Part shown: positions 28,201-36,086 of the stretch, in pieces | Layout: every line of letters starts with the position of its first letter | Position numbering within the stretch: position 1 is the stretch's first letter | Assembly (NCBI RefSeq): GCF_963693435.1 | Contig: NZ_OY856306.1 | Location: 124,001 to 188,000 of the forward strand | DNA: 64,000 nt | Origin: Pasteurella atlantica | GTDB lineage: Bacteria > Pseudomonadota > Gammaproteobacteria > Enterobacterales > Pasteurellaceae | Reading direction: 5' to 3' | The notes under the pieces: model-generated | Databases searched by the model: none | Seen by the model: only the letters and a program-made list of their open reading frames with translations | Told to the model about the DNA's origin: nothing | Position numbers and translations under genes: made by a program

Positions 28201-28444
28201 TGCTAAAAATGACAGTGCCAAAGAGCTAATGGGTGATTTAACCTTAATCAAACTGGCACGAGAAATTACCGATAAACTACGAAAATCCGCTACCATCGAC
28301 TGGCAATATAAAGAAGGCGTAAAAGCCAAAATGCGAATTTTAGTGCGTCGAATGCTGATGATTTATAAATATCCCCCAGATAAACAGGAGGACGCAATTA
28401 AATATGTATTAGAACAGGCAGAGGCGATTGCGGAGATGCTTTAA
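25280..28444 (+). CDS. hsdR: Type I restriction endonuclease subunit HsdR
   Basis: HsdR cuts and translocates unmodified DNA as part of the HsdR-M-S complex. The 1054-residue protein has an N-terminal PD-(D/E)XK nuclease site (Asp150 in RRPDVIAY, Glu164 and Lys166 in FELKN). The helicase motor follows with Walker A TQGSGKS (307-313), DEAH (about 414-417), GFTGTPIE and ARVNRVFRNK. A long C-terminal helical region completes it. I chose the ATG at 25280, with AGGA before it, over a TTG at 25220. An uptake signal lies at 25236 between fic and hsdR. Last gene of the defence operon. Confidence 0.96.
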   Translation: MKLNTPINEDLIEQMAIKQLKMLGWGYQYGKDIPIDEQLSIDGAWRSRGSQVVFKPLLKQALLRLNSDIPEPVIEEVVQKICFSDSSDLALQNQMAYGWLRNGVAVSYQKEGEQISDVVRLIDFQDVANNDFLVVNQLTIAGRKGNRRPDVIAYINGLPIVVFELKNPLIEEADISKAYSQLQTYKDEITDLFIFNQVLVISDHTQARVGSVTADFDRFTPWRVVDEKQNSVRVQFENELESLLNGLFSPEILLDYIQNFTVFEKNEKGKIIKKIAAYHQYYGVNEAVQSTEIAIKGNKKIGVVWHTQGSGKSLSMLFYTGKVLSQKVLGNPTIVVVTDRNDLDGQLFKTFDEGKAILKQTPIQAKNSEELRLELAKREAGGVIFTTIQKFGLSDEEESHPVLNSRSNIIVITDEAHRSQYGFNQKINAQGQYRAGFAKHLRSALPNASFLGFTGTPIEMEDRDTQEVFGKYVSIYDFQDAVEDGATVPIIYEARQISLNESNEFDRLMREARDLLDDEDSPEFRLREKLMGTDERLDKLANDFIHHFSERNAVFEGKAMLVAMSRDICVKLYQKITALRPEWHSEDVNQGAIKIVMTSNASDPQAWQIHNQDKKVLEKRFKDPDDPLKVVIVRDMWLTGFDAPCCHTMYIDKPMKGHNLMQAIARVNRVFRNKSRENGGLIVDYVGLTEELREATANYTNANGKGSVKQDIDAIFDKMCEYISIIRGQFASVVDGKKFSLDDVLKITNPPQLLTEILNGANHIVGLDRVNSSPNDPNKKEATPRKKAFLEAVRLAKKGLSLCGALPQATPYKQELAFYDAVRATIIKNSATKDPKTGKNEQQLKLVSLINQAVTSDGVVDLFDLLEQERPNINLLSDEFLDVIRQSPTKDLWTSAIERYLKSKINELSGANLTTKADFEQRLKEAMNQYHNHNLSVLNIIEELIGLAKEFDEQSKRGQKLGLSEAELAFYDALAKNDSAKELMGDLTLIKLAREITDKLRKSATIDWQYKEGVKAKMRILVRRMLMIYKYPPDKQEDAIKYVLEQAEAIAEML

Positions 28445-28457
28445 TCATATAACATTA

Positions 28458-28492
28458 TTGCTCCTTGTATAAAAGTATGAAACAATCTATAC
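28458..28492 (+). repeat. 35-base dispersed repeat, copy 2 (after hsdR)
   Basis: Matches 15458-15492 with three mismatches, including an exact 22-base block starting at 28471. It begins 14 bases after the hsdR stop, at the downstream edge of the defence island. Its ATG opens only a nine-codon frame. Confidence 0.75.
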
Positions 28493-28586
28493 ATATTAGT
28501 TTTTAAGTTGATGACTGCTTTAACAAAATAAAACAAGCGGTAAGATCTTAACAAAAATTTACAAATTTTATTAATAAGGAACGTAA

Positions 28587-29354
28587 ATGAAAATTTTAAT
28601 CAGTAATGATGATGGTATCCATGCGAAGGGTATCAATGTATTAGCAGAAACCTTACGTGATGCAGGACATAATGTAACAATAATCGCACCAGATAGAAAT
28701 AGAAGTGCAGCATCAAGTTGTTTAACCTTAGTTGATCCATTGCGAGTAAAAAAACTCTCTGAACAGAATTATACTGTTGTCGCAGGTACACCAGCAGATT
28801 GTGTACACTTAGCATTAAATGGTTTTTTTGAAGAAGAATTTGATTTGGTTGTCTCTGGGATTAATCACGGTGCTAATTTAGGTGATGATGTAATTTATTC
28901 AGGAACAGTTGCCGCTGCCCTTGAAGGTCGTCATTTACCATTACCTTCGATTGCGGTTTCTCTAGTAGAAAAAAATGATTCAACTTATCTTGTATCAGGC
29001 GAGCATTATTTTGAAACTGCGGCTAAAGTGGTTCTTGATTTACTGCAAAAAATACAAGTCAATCTTCTTCCGAATAAACAAATTTTGAATGTAAATGTTC
29101 CAAATGTTCCTTATTCAAAATTAGCAGGTATCGAAATTACTCGCTGTGGAAATCGTCTTGCTGATGCAAAAGTGATTAAAGAAAAAGATCCGAGAGATGC
29201 AACTGTTTATTGGATTGGACCAAGTGGTACTCCGAGTGATAATGGAGAAGGAACAGACTTTTTTGCTGTCAAACAAAATAAGGTATCTATCACACCAATC
29301 CAAGCAGATATGACGGCTTATCAATCTATTTTAGCGTTAAAAGAAAAATTTTAA
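28587..29354 (+). CDS. surE: 5'/3'-nucleotidase SurE
   Basis: SurE is a metal-dependent phosphatase acting on nucleoside monophosphates and short polyphosphates, important in stationary phase. The 255-residue protein begins MKILISNDDGIHAKGI, with the two metal-binding aspartates, and has SGINHGANLGDDVIYSGTVAAA and GTPADCVHLAL. Length is typical. The yqaA start follows the stop immediately. An uptake signal lies upstream at 28535. Confidence 0.96.
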   Translation: MKILISNDDGIHAKGINVLAETLRDAGHNVTIIAPDRNRSAASSCLTLVDPLRVKKLSEQNYTVVAGTPADCVHLALNGFFEEEFDLVVSGINHGANLGDDVIYSGTVAAALEGRHLPLPSIAVSLVEKNDSTYLVSGEHYFETAAKVVLDLLQKIQVNLLPNKQILNVNVPNVPYSKLAGIEITRCGNRLADAKVIKEKDPRDATVYWIGPSGTPSDNGEGTDFFAVKQNKVSITPIQADMTAYQSILALKEKF

Positions 29355-29939
29355 ATGAAACTATTTGGCACAATTTATGATAAGGTAATGGAATGGTCAT
29401 CACACCGTTTGGCGTGGCTATGGTTAAGTCTTGTCAGTTTTATTGAGGCAATATTTTTCCCTATTCCACCTGATGTAATGCTTATTCCAATGTCGATGAG
29501 TCAGCCTAAATTAGCAACTCGTTATGCAATTTATACCACGATCGCCTCTGTAATGGGGGGAATGATCGGTTATGGCATTGGATTTTATGCCTTTGATTGG
29601 GTAAAAGACATTATTTTTGGTTGGGGTTATCAAGCTCAATTTGATAAAACACTCACTTGGTTTGAACAATGGGGCATTTTAGTTGTCTTTTTAGCAGGGT
29701 TCTCACCAATTCCGTATAAAATATTTACGATTTGTGCAGGTGTAATGCAAATGTTGTTTTTACCTTTTGTATTAACAGCGACAATCTCTCGTTTTCTACG
29801 TTTTTTGTTAGTAGCAAGATTATCAGCGTGGGGGGGAGAAAAATATGCACATAAAATTCGAAAATCTATTGAAATTATAGGCTGGGCGGTTGTATTATTC
29901 GTCGTCATCGTTTATTCTTTCTACCAATTTTTTAAATAA
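29355..29939 (+). CDS. yqaA: YqaA family membrane protein (VTT/DedA-like)
   Basis: The 194-residue inner-membrane protein has four or five hydrophobic segments and the DedA-like blocks SFIEAIFFPIPPDVMLIPM, GGMIGYGIGFYAFDWV and FSPIPYKIFTICAGVMQM, followed by RFLRFLLVARL. Related DedA proteins affect envelope homeostasis and possibly lipid flipping; a specific role for YqaA is not known. The ATG follows the surE stop with no gap, and the lipoprotein genes come next, as in related genomes. Confidence 0.88.
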   Translation: MKLFGTIYDKVMEWSSHRLAWLWLSLVSFIEAIFFPIPPDVMLIPMSMSQPKLATRYAIYTTIASVMGGMIGYGIGFYAFDWVKDIIFGWGYQAQFDKTLTWFEQWGILVVFLAGFSPIPYKIFTICAGVMQMLFLPFVLTATISRFLRFLLVARLSAWGGEKYAHKIRKSIEIIGWAVVLFVVIVYSFYQFFK

Positions 29940-29953
29940 AAGGTACAAATACA

Positions 29954-30379
29954 ATGAAAAAATCATTTTTATTATTTCCGATTATGGCACTGACTTTGAC
30001 CGCTTGTACAACGTATGCTCCAACAATTGAAGATGATATTCCACCGCCGGCAGAAGTTGGAACAGTAAGTGGCGGTTGGCAGAATACTGACACCATTGAG
30101 CAACCCGTTCCTCCAGTATATCAACAAGAAATACCTGTTAGTCGTCCCGTATCTCAAGTGAATAATACTTTTAATATTCCAAGAGATGCCAATGGTAAAC
30201 CTGATTATAGTCAAATTGCTAAAGGTTCTTATACTGGAGACGCTTACACAGTTCAAAAGGGTGATACTTTATTCTTTGTTTCTTATTTAGCAGGAAAAGA
30301 TAAAGAAGAAATCGCACGTTTAAATAATTTAACTTATCCATACACTTTATCAATTGGACAAGTCTTAATGCTTAAATAA
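29954..30379 (+). CDS. LysM-domain lipoprotein, short paralogue of NlpD
   Basis: The 141-residue protein has a lipoprotein signal with lipobox LTAC (lipidated at Cys18), a proline-rich linker and one LysM domain (YTVQKGDTLFFVSYLAGKD; LNNLTYPYTLSIGQVLML). It stops where the next gene, nlpD, continues into its LytM domain. The signal peptide and the region from IPRD to the end of LysM closely match the following gene, so it is a tandem partial duplication. It probably binds peptidoglycan at the outer membrane. Confidence 0.88.
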   Translation: MKKSFLLFPIMALTLTACTTYAPTIEDDIPPPAEVGTVSGGWQNTDTIEQPVPPVYQQEIPVSRPVSQVNNTFNIPRDANGKPDYSQIAKGSYTGDAYTVQKGDTLFFVSYLAGKDKEEIARLNNLTYPYTLSIGQVLMLK

Positions 30380-30404
30380 TAAATACAAAATAGAGATTGA
30401 TGTA

Positions 30405-31499
30405 ATGAAAAAACTTGTTTTATTTTTTCCACTCACGATGATTGCATTGACAGCTTGTAGCTCTAATCGAGCAGCACCTGTTGAATATGCTTCTGGTTCA
30501 GGACGCAATATACAGCTTCCACCACCAGTAAATGTAGTTAATCACAATGTAAGACTTCAACGTGCAAAAATGCCGTCTTCTATGAATACCGCATCAAAAC
30601 CTATTCAGAAAGAGATTTTAAAACCATCGGCTATATCTACAAAAAAAGTAGTAAAAAAAATAACCCGAAAAATAAAAGTGAAAGAGAAGGAAATTGAGAG
30701 AAAAATAAAAATCCCTCGTGATAGTACAACACATAAACCAATTTATAGCCAAATTGATAAAGGCTCTTATGATGGCAATGTGTATACTGTTCGTAAAGGT
30801 GATACTCTGTTTCTTATCGCCTATATAGCAGGTAAAGATGTAAAAGAAGTCGCTAAATTGAATGGATTAAAAGAGCCTTACTCATTAAGTATTGGTCAAA
30901 AAATTAAACTTTCTAGTGGTTATACCGAAAAAGTAGTGACTAAAAAAGTGGTAGTTGAAAAACCTGTAAAACAAGAACCTAATGTTACTTATACACAAGC
31001 CGCTAATGGTACTGCTTATGGTTCAGATGGAACAGTCAAAGGACCAATAAAAGCAACCACAAATACAGCAACACCAACACAAATAAAAGTCTCAAATAGT
31101 CACTCACTACCTGTTGCTGACACTGAATCCATAAAATGGCATTGGCCAACAGCTGGACGTGTTATTTCTTCTTTTTCTTCAGTAGATGGGGGAAATAAAG
31201 GAATTGATCTTACTGGTTCCAAAGGGCAAGCCGTTAAAGCAGCAGCGAAAGGTCGAGTAGTTTATGCCGGTAATGCACTACAAGGTTATGGCAACCTAAT
31301 AATTATCAAGCATAGTGATAATTACTTAAGTGCTTATGCACATAATGATGAAATTTTAGTGGATGAAAACGATACTGTAAAATTAGGACAACGTATTGCA
31401 ACAATGGGTAATACAGGTACTAACACCACAAAATTACACTTTGAAATTCGTTATAAAGGTAAGTCAGTTAATCCAATAGGATATTTACCTAGACGTTAA
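30405..31499 (+). CDS. nlpD: Murein hydrolase activator NlpD (LppB)
   Basis: The 364-residue lipoprotein has lipobox LTAC (Cys18), a lysine-rich linker, a LysM domain (about residues 125-170) and a C-terminal LytM/M23 domain. The LytM metal ligands are degenerate: GNKGIDL where HxGID is expected, and KLHFEIR in place of HLHFE. NlpD of E. coli is likewise a non-catalytic activator of the amidase AmiC, which opens the septum at division. It follows surE and yqaA as in other gammaproteobacteria. Confidence 0.93.
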   Translation: MKKLVLFFPLTMIALTACSSNRAAPVEYASGSGRNIQLPPPVNVVNHNVRLQRAKMPSSMNTASKPIQKEILKPSAISTKKVVKKITRKIKVKEKEIERKIKIPRDSTTHKPIYSQIDKGSYDGNVYTVRKGDTLFLIAYIAGKDVKEVAKLNGLKEPYSLSIGQKIKLSSGYTEKVVTKKVVVEKPVKQEPNVTYTQAANGTAYGSDGTVKGPIKATTNTATPTQIKVSNSHSLPVADTESIKWHWPTAGRVISSFSSVDGGNKGIDLTGSKGQAVKAAAKGRVVYAGNALQGYGNLIIIKHSDNYLSAYAHNDEILVDENDTVKLGQRIATMGNTGTNTTKLHFEIRYKGKSVNPIGYLPRR

Positions 31500-31592
31500 T
31501 TTGTAAATTATTGATGAGATCTTACCGCTTGCACTTTCTAGTGTTAGCGGTATTTTCATATTAGAAAATCATAAAAAATTAAGGATTAAAAA

Positions 31593-32597
31593 ATGAATTT
31601 AGCCTATCTAAATGGTGAACCCAAACAAGCGGGTCGATTAAAAGCAGAATTTGCAGATTTTATTGTGAGAGAAGAATTGGGTTACGATCTTGCTAATGAA
31701 GGAGAATTTGTTGCGGTTAAAGTGCGTAAAACCAATGCCAACACCTTATTTGTAGGGGAAAAATTAGCAAAATTTGCGGGTATTTCTGCAAAAAATATGA
31801 GTTATGCTGGCTTAAAAGATCGCAATGCCATCACAGAACAATGGTTTTGTTTACACTTAGCAGGTAAGGAAACACCAGATTTTAGCCAGTTTTCAGAAGA
31901 AGGTGTCGAGATTTTAGAGGTGACTCGCCATAATCGTAAAATTCGTGTGGGGGCGTTAGTGGGTAATCATTTTGAGCTTTTATTAAGAGAGGTAAAACAA
32001 ACGGATGATTTAGAACAACGCTTAACCCAAATTCAAGCGGTTGGATTTCCTAACTATTTTACCGAACAACGCTTCGGACGAGATGGCAATAATTTAATTC
32101 AAGCTCAACGTTGGGCGAATGGTGAAATTAAGGTGAAAGATCGTAAAAAACGCAGTTTTTATCTTTCAGCCGCACGTAGTGATATATTCAATCAAGTGGT
32201 TTCAGCTCGTATTCAAGAAAACCTTATTTCACGAGTTGTAAATAATGATTTACTACAACTTGCAGGCTCAAATAGTTTCTTTCAAGCGACAGAAAATGAG
32301 TTAGCAGAATTACAACAACGTTTAACAGATAATGATTTATTGCTGACTGCTCCACTGATCGGGGAAGATTCCTTAGACAAATCAGCCCCACAACCTGAGC
32401 AACAAATTATTGCACAACACCAATCTTTTATTGAATTGATGAAAGAGGTAAGAATGAAAGCCGCTCGCCGAGCAATGTTGTGTAAACCACAAAACTTTGA
32501 ATGGCTATTTATTGATGAAGGACTAAAATTAAACTTCTTTTTAGAATCAGGGAGTTATGCAACTGCGTTAGTGAGAGAGTTGGTTCTAACGGATTAA
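31593..32597 (+). CDS. truD: tRNA pseudouridine(13) synthase TruD
   Basis: TruD makes pseudouridine at position 13 of tRNA(Glu). The 334-residue protein has the catalytic aspartate in [10 protein letters not shown], the [13 protein letters not shown] block, [15 protein letters not shown], and ends [16 protein letters not shown]. It is complete. Its last 90 bases (32508-32597) occur again, imperfectly, at 35269-35361 and 41495-41584, marking the accessory region downstream. Confidence 0.96.
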   Translation: MNLAYLNGEPKQAGRLKAEFADFIVREELGYDLANEGEFVAVKVRKTNANTLFVGEKLAKFAGISAKNMSYAGLKDRNAITEQWFCLHLAGKETPDFSQFSEEGVEILEVTRHNRKIRVGALVGNHFELLLREVKQTDDLEQRLTQIQAVGFPNYFTEQRFGRDGNNLIQAQRWANGEIKVKDRKKRSFYLSAARSDIFNQVVSARIQENLISRVVNNDLLQLAGSNSFFQATENELAELQQRLTDNDLLLTAPLIGEDSLDKSAPQPEQQIIAQHQSFIELMKEVRMKAARRAMLCKPQNFEWLFIDEGLKLNFFLESGSYATALVRELVLTD

Positions 32598-32646
32598 CGA
32601 GTTGATTATGCAGTCATTTATATTTTAAAAATATCAGGAGCTAATA

Positions 32647-34797
32647 ATGAAAACATTAATAACTTGCATATTTGTACTATCAAATTTTTTGATCAGTTAT
32701 GCAAATGCACAAGAAAACCCATTAATGGATAAAGTTAATAGTGAAATCTTAAAGTTAGAAATGATGATTGATATTTCTAATATGCAGTTTGAAGTTGCGC
32801 CAATACAGGGTAAAAAATCTTTTTCTGTAAATGATGCGCCTACTTTTATAGATTTAAAAAGAAAAGTAAGTATTGATAAAAATAAAATTCAGCATTTCTT
32901 TGACGCTCTTGATGTTTATTCTAAAATATATTATCCCTACAATATCATTATTTTGAAACCTCATTTGTATGATTTAGTGAAAGTGATTAATAAAGATAAT
33001 TCTTATTGGAGTCGTAATTACAATAATATCCCTATTTTTAAAGCAATATCTGTGGAATATCTTGATGGTAGTCATAAAAATATTGAAACTTTGGTGCTAT
33101 CAAAAAGTTCGGTTGAGAAAAAATATATGGTTACTGACAAAGATAATGGTAAAGAATATTCCTACTCAAAAACTGACAATGCGACTGAAATTGAAAAAAT
33201 TGTATTAAACAGCAGTTTTGCTGAAAAAAACTTTGTGTTAGAAAATCCAAAACCAATTAAATCAATAAAATTTACTATTGATTTTCCATTAGAAAATGTA
33301 GAAACAAAAACATTATCAGAAAAAAATAAAATCATTCATACTGAATTTGGTGATATTAAATTAATACAGATGGTAAATAACAAAGTGGTGCTTGAATATC
33401 CACAAACATTAAGTAAATTAATTAAGATTAGAGGTATTTATAAAGATGGAAGGATCTTAAGAGACAGAAGTGCTTCTTCACATACCGTGTTATCTGAAAA
33501 ACAACAACAGTTTGTTCATCAGTATTTAGAGATGCTAAAAGAGGCAAAAAAACAGATCATTAATAAGACGATTAAAACGGAAAAATTATTACAACAATAT
33601 ATTAATAAACACACACCAATACAAGCACCTTTAAAATTAAAAATACGTAAAAGTCTTACATTTAGTGGGGAGTTGAATGAAATTGATGTGCTGATTTCAA
33701 AAGAAATGAAGATAGAAAAATTTACGAGCACTTATAAAATCAAACCCTTAGCGAATAAAAATCATCATCTAATTGCGATTGATTTTAACACAGGAAAGCA
33801 AGGCATTCTCAATAGCAAGGGTAAATGGGTGGTTAAGCCAACCTTTATAAGACTTTTTCATAAAATAGCCAATATTTATTGTGGAAAAATGACTGAAAAT
33901 TCAGATATAGCTTATTTTTATCTTAATCCTAAAACTTCAAAAATGGAAAAATTGCCTTATTTTATCCCTTTTAATACTTATTATAATGATAAAAAATATG
34001 TACAAATTGCAGGTTCTGATATTAGCAATGATAAACGAGGTTTGTTAGATATAACAAATATGAAAGTGTTATTAAGTCCTACTGTAAGAGATTTAGATGT
34101 TAATAAATATTTTTATGTTGAAACAATAAAGGAATCTTCTAATAAGATCACTAATTTATATCGTTTTTCTGATAATAAGAAAATCTTAAGTTTCGGTCAA
34201 AATGAATATAGTAGAATCGAATTAGCTGATGACAGAATAATTTTAAAGAAATTAATACCTACTGCTATAAGTAATGCATATTCAACAAAATATTATCTCT
34301 TAGATCAGAATGGGAAAAGACTTAATAAAATGACTATCAAAGATATTGAGTCTTGGTCAATGAAATTTCATAATGGTTATTTACTGGTTAAAGACAAAAA
34401 TGATAAGTTTATGTTTATAGATAAAAATGCTAAAAAAGCACCTTTTGATGTTTCAAAATACAAAGATGTTGAGCCATTTAGAGAAGGTTACGCAAGAATT
34501 TGTAAGAAGTTTAATAAAGAGTGTGGCTTTATCAATACAAAGGGAAAGCTTGTGATACCAATAAAATATGGTTGGGGAGATAGAACGTTTTATAAAGGTT
34601 ATACAAGAGTAGCTTTACTAAATGGACAAAATTTATTTTTAATTAATCAAAAAGGGGAAAAAGTCGCTGACTTTCCAAAATTCACAGAGTATGAACAAGG
34701 AAGGAGAAATACAAAAGATGATAATAAAACATATTGGTTTGATAACCGAGTTTTTAATTATAAAGGTGAAGAAACAACGGAAAGAGACAGTCAGTAA
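32647..34797 (+). CDS. Secreted WG-repeat-like protein of unknown function
   Basis: The 716-residue protein has a cleavable signal peptide (MKTLITCIFVLSNFLISYANA). The N-terminal half has no family I recognise. From about residue 370, repeated units of the WG type appear (GKQGILNSKGKWVVKPTF; KRGLLDITNMKVLLSP; KFMFIDKNAKKAPF; ECGFINTKGKLVIPIKYGWG; LFLINQKGEKV), which usually fold as small beta-sheet modules. A periplasmic or surface location is likely. AGGAG precedes the ATG. It is the first gene of the accessory region behind truD; its function is unknown. Confidence 0.75.
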   Translation: MKTLITCIFVLSNFLISYANAQENPLMDKVNSEILKLEMMIDISNMQFEVAPIQGKKSFSVNDAPTFIDLKRKVSIDKNKIQHFFDALDVYSKIYYPYNIIILKPHLYDLVKVINKDNSYWSRNYNNIPIFKAISVEYLDGSHKNIETLVLSKSSVEKKYMVTDKDNGKEYSYSKTDNATEIEKIVLNSSFAEKNFVLENPKPIKSIKFTIDFPLENVETKTLSEKNKIIHTEFGDIKLIQMVNNKVVLEYPQTLSKLIKIRGIYKDGRILRDRSASSHTVLSEKQQQFVHQYLEMLKEAKKQIINKTIKTEKLLQQYINKHTPIQAPLKLKIRKSLTFSGELNEIDVLISKEMKIEKFTSTYKIKPLANKNHHLIAIDFNTGKQGILNSKGKWVVKPTFIRLFHKIANIYCGKMTENSDIAYFYLNPKTSKMEKLPYFIPFNTYYNDKKYVQIAGSDISNDKRGLLDITNMKVLLSPTVRDLDVNKYFYVETIKESSNKITNLYRFSDNKKILSFGQNEYSRIELADDRIILKKLIPTAISNAYSTKYYLLDQNGKRLNKMTIKDIESWSMKFHNGYLLVKDKNDKFMFIDKNAKKAPFDVSKYKDVEPFREGYARICKKFNKECGFINTKGKLVIPIKYGWGDRTFYKGYTRVALLNGQNLFLINQKGEKVADFPKFTEYEQGRRNTKDDNKTYWFDNRVFNYKGEETTERDSQ

Positions 34798-34912
34798 AGA
34801 GATTATTTATCAATGATAGCGGTAAGATGATCACAACTTTTTGCAAATATTTTAATAAAATAAAAATTTCTACCTTTATCAATATTGCTTTAAACTTTTA
34901 GGAGGAAACAGA

Positions 34913-35212
34913 ATGAGAAGAAAATGTGGTGTAATCAGTTTGTTCTTTTTAATAGGAGCTATCACATTCATTTTTTATAAAGATAAAAATAATTTAGAAA
35001 ATTCTGTATGGAAATATTGTGGTAATGGAAAGGGACATATTGCAGGTGTACTTGACTTTAGAAAGCAAAACTATTTTATTATAAAGAATAACGGTATTTA
35101 TGTTAAAGAGACTTTAATTGGTATGATTGATAGAGTTGAATATTACTATATAGAACGTAGGTTATTTGTTGAGAGTCTCGCAGGAGATATAGGTAGATAT
35201 TGTGAAAGATAA
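34913..35212 (+). CDS. Small single-pass membrane protein of unknown function, copy A
   Basis: The 99-residue protein has an N-terminal hydrophobic segment (about residues 6-21) after MRRK, then a soluble part with NSVWKYCGNGKG and a basic end GRYCER. Three cysteines (5, 41, 97) suggest a periplasmic or membrane-anchored domain. A strong GGAGGA lies before the ATG. Copy B at 41190 differs at five residues, mostly conservative, so both may be functional. I do not recognise the family; small size and duplication would fit an immunity-like or inhibitor role, which is speculative. Confidence 0.65.
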   Translation: MRRKCGVISLFFLIGAITFIFYKDKNNLENSVWKYCGNGKGHIAGVLDFRKQNYFIIKNNGIYVKETLIGMIDRVEYYYIERRLFVESLAGDIGRYCER

Positions 35213-35533
35213 GTTGATTGGAATTAAATAAATTACATAACATGAGACAAAAAAGATCTTAATGGTGATTTGTTGATGAAGAGGGGGGGGAATTAAACTT
35301 CTTTTTAGAGTCAGGAAGTTCTGTAACTGCATTGGTGAGAGAGTTGGTTTTGGCTGACTAAAAAAGAAATACACATGCACACTGAATATTGGAAAGAGGG
35401 AGACGTTTATGGTAAGGTTAAAAATAACGGTAAGATAGTTATAGTTTTTGCTCAAATTTAATTGCTAAAAGAGACTATAAAAATAACTGTGTATCTGCTT
35501 TAATATACAAAAAACATTAAGGTGGATACCAAT
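35213..35533. other. Gap without a full gene: truD tail and IS256 left end
   Basis: Contains the decayed truD tail (35269-35361), a 28-codon open frame (35375-35461, starting MHTEYWKEGDVYGKVKNN) that could be the remnant of a larger gene, and the left end of the IS256-family element at 35471. Confidence 0.6.
35269..35361 (+). pseudogene. Decayed copy of the truD 3' end (copy A)
   Basis: Starts TTTGTTGATGAAGA and ends in the truD stop region (GAGAGAGTTGGTTTTGGCTG). A run of eight G at 35283-35290 and point changes break the frame relative to truD. It shares several variant bases with copy B and not with truD, so A and B have a common origin. Confidence 0.85.
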
Positions 35534-36086
35534 ATGAAAAAAGCAAATTTAACCAACCAAATCGATGCTCTACTTGAGCAACTAGATTCTCAAGAAGATA
35601 TCGCAAATGCGACTCAGCTATTGCACAAACGTTTCTTTGAGAAATCTCTCAATGCTGAATTAGATGCACATCTAGGCTATCAAAAGAATGGCACACGTAA
35701 AGGAAGTAACGCTAGAAATGGCGTTACAACCAAAACAGTATATTCTGAAGAAGGGAAGTTCTCTATCGATACGCCACGTGATAGAGAGGGAACTTTTGAG
35801 CCTGAAATTATCAAAAAACGACAAACAAGAGTGCCTACACTAGACTCAAAAATTATCTATTTATATTCACAAGGAATGAGTACCCGTGAAATCACTGAAA
35901 CCGTGTCAGACCTGTATGGGACTGAAGTCTCACCTACACTGGTATCACGTGTGACAGATGCTCTATTAGATGATGTTATAGAGTGGCAATCTCGCCCCCT
36001 TGATGAGGTCTATCCTATTGTTTATTTAGACTGCATTGTTGTTAAAGTCCGTCAAGATAAACGTGTGATTAACAAGGCTATTTACC

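Larger units (their letters stand above)
34817..35413 (+). repeat. Duplicated cassette, copy A
   Basis: This block matches 41094-41636. It contains, in order, an uptake-signal variant (TAGCGGTAAGATGATCACAA), a leader, a 99-codon gene, a truD tail and about 50 bases after it. Copy A has an extra stretch of roughly 50 bases between the gene and the truD tail and has decayed more. Confidence 0.85.

Noticed and set aside
31134-31499. NlpD as an active M23 endopeptidase
   Set aside because: The zinc ligands are degenerate (GNKGID; KLHFE), so an activator role is more likely.
35375-35461. 28-codon frame starting MHTEYWKEGDVYG
   Set aside because: Reads like a protein end but has no clear start signal; kept only as a possible gene remnant in the gap description.
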